Positions 8,016 through 9,763 of a stretch of 9,763 bases of DNA are shown here, in pieces. The stretch is taken from NCBI GenBank assembly GCA_903899795.1, contig CAIUKX010000192.1, positions 1 to 9,763 on the forward strand, in the 5' to 3' direction. The DNA is from an uncultured Flavobacteriales bacterium. Its GTDB lineage: Bacteria > Bacteroidota > Bacteroidia > Flavobacteriales_D > Crocinitomicaceae. The notes under the pieces are model-generated. The model worked only from the letters and a program-made list of their open reading frames with translations, had not been told where the DNA came from and did not search any database. The translations under genes and the position numbers were made by a program. Every line of letters starts with the position of its first letter. Within the stretch, counting starts at the first letter, position 1.

Positions 8016-8468
8016 ATGAAAAAGGAAATCTTATATAAGCTAGCTGTCTTTTGTTTCTTTTTATGGTGGGGAGGTTTTACTTTTTATGCGGCTTTCGTAA
8101 TTCCAACAGGACAAAAAATTTTGGGTGATCATTTACAAATGGGATTGATTAGTCAACAGGTTTCAACCCAATTAAATTATATAGCATTTGTAGCATTTTC
8201 TTTACTTGTAGTGAATGAATTTGCAGATAATGAATATAGCTTTAGAAAGATTAGACTTTTTGCTAAGATTTGTTTGCCAGTAATGATAGGTCTCGTTGTT
8301 TTTTTAATACTGTTTCACCCATTATTAGATTGTTCATTAGATCCACTGAAAAAGGTTGTATTAGACAAAAATCAATTCTATTTTTTGCACAGAATCTACT
8401 TAATTGTTTCTTCTATACTTTGGCTCATAGGGTCTGTTTATATCGCTCTTCTATTACGAAAACGATAA
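8016..8468 (+). CDS. Small four-helix integral membrane protein, function unknown
   Basis: This 150-residue hydrophobic protein has four predicted membrane helices at about residues 8-29, 51-68, 80-100 and 123-147. Visible landmarks are the motif WWGGFTFYAAFVIPTG in helix 1 and the following loop, a QQVSTQLN segment before helix 2, FHPLLD at the end of helix 3 and LHRIYLIVSSILW in helix 4. The C-terminus is basic (RKR) and so probably cytoplasmic. The helix-1 pattern of Gly/Trp followed by a Pro-containing segment is reminiscent of DUF4149/TMEM205-like proteins, but I am not confident of the family. It has no signal peptide beyond helix 1 and no enzyme motif. It starts 19 bases after the cyclase stop with no intervening promoter element, which suggests co-transcription. 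I see no plus-strand terminator after it, and the hairpin downstream is better formed for the opposite gene. Confidence 0.8.
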   Translation: MKKEILYKLAVFCFFLWWGGFTFYAAFVIPTGQKILGDHLQMGLISQQVSTQLNYIAFVAFSLLVVNEFADNEYSFRKIRLFAKICLPVMIGLVVFLILFHPLLDCSLDPLKKVVLDKNQFYFLHRIYLIVSSILWLIGSVYIALLLRKR

Positions 8469-8489
8469 AAAATTTATCAAAATAAGGAG

Positions 8490-8523
8490 AATAAAAAACC
8501 CCATTCTTTTCAGAACAGGGTTT
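8490..8523 (-). terminator. Rho-independent terminator of the usp gene
   Basis: Read on the minus strand, AAACCCTGTTCT (8523-8512) pairs with AGAATGGGGTTT (8507-8496) around a GAAA tetraloop, and a T-run follows. The two middle pairs are U-G wobbles in the minus-strand RNA. In the plus-strand RNA they become C/A mismatches, and that side is followed by As, not Ts. The structure is therefore directional and terminates the stress-protein gene 22 bases after its stop. Confidence 0.85.
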
Positions 8524-8544
8524 CAAAAAAGTTTGGATTACATT

Positions 8545-9363
8545 TTACCCAACCATGAAGCTACCTCCATATGGACTATCAAGCGGATTGATAATCAAAG
8601 TAGGAATTTGAGCTTCATTGGTAATAATATATTGCTCATAATTAGAACCCATAGCTCCCAAGAATGAATTTTTATTTAAGTTCATGATTGCTATTAAATC
8701 GGCATCAATAGTAACCGCATGTTTTACAACCTCTTTGTCAAAACCACCTCTTGGAGCTAAAGTAGTTGTAACTTCAATACCTCTTTCAGTGAAGAATCGT
8801 TTTGCAAAAAGAATATTGGCTTGTACTTTTTTACGTAAAAACTCATCCGTTTCATTAGGAGTGATTACATGTACACGTGATTTGAAGTAGGTTGCCAAAT
8901 TAGCAACCACAGCCAATTTTTGTTTTGTTTCTTTATTTAAATCCAAAGGAACAACGATGTCATCGTAACCGTTTGGTTTGATTCCCTTCGCTTGCACAAT
9001 AATGAAAGGAACGTCTGAAGAAGTAACCACTTTTAGAGCATTACTACCTACCAAATGTTGCCATCCGCTCGCTCCATGCGTTCCCATGAAGATCAATTCT
9101 GCATGATGTTCTGCAGCAAATTCACCAATATCATCAAAAATATTTCCGACTCTAACTCTAGGAATGAGTTTTACCTTAGTTCCTTTGCTATCTAGTATAG
9201 ATTGAAGTTTTACTTCTGCCTCAGGAATACTTTTGTCTTTAGAAACAACGTGAATTACATAGATTTGAGCATCCAATGTGCTTGCAGTCTCTATTGCATG
9301 ATTCAAGGCATTATCAGCCACCTGAGAAAAATCGTGAGGAACAATAAATGTCTTTGTTTCCAT
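8545..9363 (-). CDS. Universal stress protein with two tandem UspA domains
   Basis: This 272-residue cytoplasmic protein has two consecutive UspA-type alpha/beta domains, about residues 1-128 and 132-262, the arrangement common in Bacteroidota. Domain 1 opens with FIVPHDFS, where D11 lies at the usual nucleotide-binding position, and has a loop with G94, G97, G106 and S107. The spacing between the second and third Gly is 8 residues, one fewer than the classical ATP-binding pattern G-2x-G-9x-G(S/T). Domain 2 starts IVVPLDLN, and its equivalent loop (MNLNKNSFLGAMGSN) is degenerate, so it may not bind ATP. UspA proteins accumulate during starvation or stress, and the precise role cannot be read here. 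The gene has its own promoter candidates and terminator and looks monocistronic. The ATG at 9363 agrees with the family N-terminus. Confidence 0.95.
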   Translation of the reverse strand: METKTFIVPHDFSQVADNALNHAIETASTLDAQIYVIHVVSKDKSIPEAEVKLQSILDSKGTKVKLIPRVRVGNIFDDIGEFAAEHHAELIFMGTHGASGWQHLVGSNALKVVTSSDVPFIIVQAKGIKPNGYDDIVVPLDLNKETKQKLAVVANLATYFKSRVHVITPNETDEFLRKKVQANILFAKRFFTERGIEVTTTLAPRGGFDKEVVKHAVTIDADLIAIMNLNKNSFLGAMGSNYEQYIITNEAQIPTLIINPLDSPYGGSFMVG

Positions 9364-9395
9364 AAGTAAAGTATCTTTTTAGTTATAGTATAGAA

Positions 9396-9419
9396 CAAAG
9401 GTAGTCATAAACAAAGCTA
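9396..9419 (-). promoter_or_regulatory. two tandem -7 elements upstream of usp
   Basis: On the minus strand, TACCTTTG (9403-9396) and TAGCTTTG (9419-9412) both match the Bacteroidota -7 consensus TAnnTTTG perfectly, 16 bases apart. The proximal one would give a leader of about 26 bases and the distal one about 42. Neither has a TTG at the best -33 distance. Two start sites for a stress gene are plausible but unproven. Confidence 0.5.
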
Positions 9420-9516
9420 ATAGTTTATAAAAACCCATTCTTTTCAAAAATTTTAAAACAAATTTAATAAAATGATCATATGAATGATGGTAAATATATT
9501 GTTTTTTGGCTTGAAG

Positions 9517-9526
9517 TTTGCGCAAA
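9517..9526. promoter_or_regulatory. 10-base palindrome, possible operator
   Basis: TTTGCGCAAA is a perfect palindrome and a GC-containing island in an AT-rich spacer between the divergent usp gene and the truncated gene at 9639. It lies about 113 bases before that start codon. It could be a regulator-binding site, but one copy of this length is weak evidence. Confidence 0.2.
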
Positions 9527-9587
9527 AATTAAATTAATTGTTACAACTTTAGAAAAAATTAAACCAAAAAAGTCTAAAAAAACATTG

Positions 9588-9618
9588 CTTTTCATTTTGA
9601 AAAGTCATTTGTTGACTT
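9588..9618 (+). other. two overlapping small hairpins in the leader of the truncated gene
   Basis: CTTTTCA (9588-9594) pairs with TGAAAAG (9598-9604), and AAGTCA (9602-9607) pairs with TGACTT (9613-9618). The hairpins share AAG at 9602-9604 and cannot both be fully formed. They sit 20 bases before the start codon at 9639. Each is only 6-7 base pairs, so function is uncertain. Confidence 0.25.
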
Positions 9619-9638
9619 GGAAATAAAACAATAAAAGT

Positions 9639-9763
9639 ATGCCAATAATTGGGAAGCTACTAAAGAAAACGACAGAGATAAATTACAACCGTAATTTTAA
9701 GAAAGGGAAGGAATATACCAATCAATTGGACACTTTGTCGAAATTGATGTCAAAAGCAAAAAA
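9639..9763 (+). CDS. N-terminus of a truncated gene, possibly GH3-family acyl-adenylating enzyme
   Basis: An ATG at 9639 opens a frame that stays open to the window edge (41 full codons). The visible N-terminus begins MPIIGKLLKKTTEIN and is basic, with no signal peptide; it continues with QLDTLSKLMSKAK. The layout (short hydrophobic-basic start, then Q-x-x-x-L-x-x-L-x-x-x-A) resembles the beginning of Bacteroidota proteins annotated as GH3 auxin-responsive promoter family. In those proteins a T-x-F-G segment would come next, just outside the window. That assignment is a guess; the existence of a gene is better supported by the open frame, the A-rich spacer before the ATG and the orientation away from usp. 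Confidence 0.5.
   Translation, partial: MPIIGKLLKKTTEINYNRNFKKGKEYTNQLDTLSKLMSKAK

Noticed and set aside
8270..8485. Alternative frame inside the small membrane protein
   Set aside because: It has no domain pattern, while the 8016 frame gives four clean membrane helices and follows the cyclase closely.

Overview
The window looks like an ordinary AT-rich chromosomal segment from a member of the Bacteroidota, most likely the Flavobacteriales (a Crocinitomicaceae/Fluviicola-type organism is a guess, not shown). The reasons are: low G+C; A-rich translation starts without Shine-Dalgarno sequences; perfect matches to the Bacteroidota -7 promoter element TAnnTTTG upstream of several genes; and typical families of that phylum (Reg_prop/Y_Y_Y sensors, LytTR response regulators, two-domain UspA proteins). 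There is no sign of a mobile element, CRISPR array, rRNA or tRNA.

Layout: (1) 1-499 is AT-rich non-coding DNA leading to (2) a REC-LytTR response regulator (+, 500-1255). It converges on (3) ribonuclease R (-, 1294-3429), and the two share a strong symmetrical terminator at 1258-1290. (4) A 90-base divergent promoter region separates rnr from (5) a bacterial ferritin (+, 3520-4047). (6) After 37 bases comes a 1303-residue transmembrane signalling protein (+, 4085-7996). (7) After another 19 bases comes a small four-helix membrane protein (+, 8016-8468). (8) A two-domain universal stress protein lies on the opposite strand (-, 8545-9363), with its own terminator, whose stem pairs fully only in the minus-strand RNA. 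(9) A gene truncated by the window edge starts at 9639 (+).

The most interesting object is the 1303-residue protein. In order it has a signal peptide, a large periplasmic Reg_prop beta-propeller, a Y_Y_Y domain, one transmembrane helix, a coiled coil, a complete class III adenylate cyclase domain and a C-terminal HD-superfamily metal phosphohydrolase domain. The cyclase has both metal aspartates, the adenine-selecting Lys/Asp pair and the transition-state Asn/Arg. The HD domain carries YHxxxHxxDV, the same spacing as the signature of class I cyclic-nucleotide phosphodiesterases. The sensor half resembles Bacteroidota hybrid two-component sensors, but the kinase is replaced by a possible make-and-break cAMP module in a single chain. 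This is the best candidate here for an undescribed signalling system. It may be co-transcribed with ferritin upstream and the small membrane protein downstream.

The other genes are well-known housekeeping or stress functions (RNA decay, iron storage, UspA stress protein) plus an orphan response regulator with no kinase beside it.
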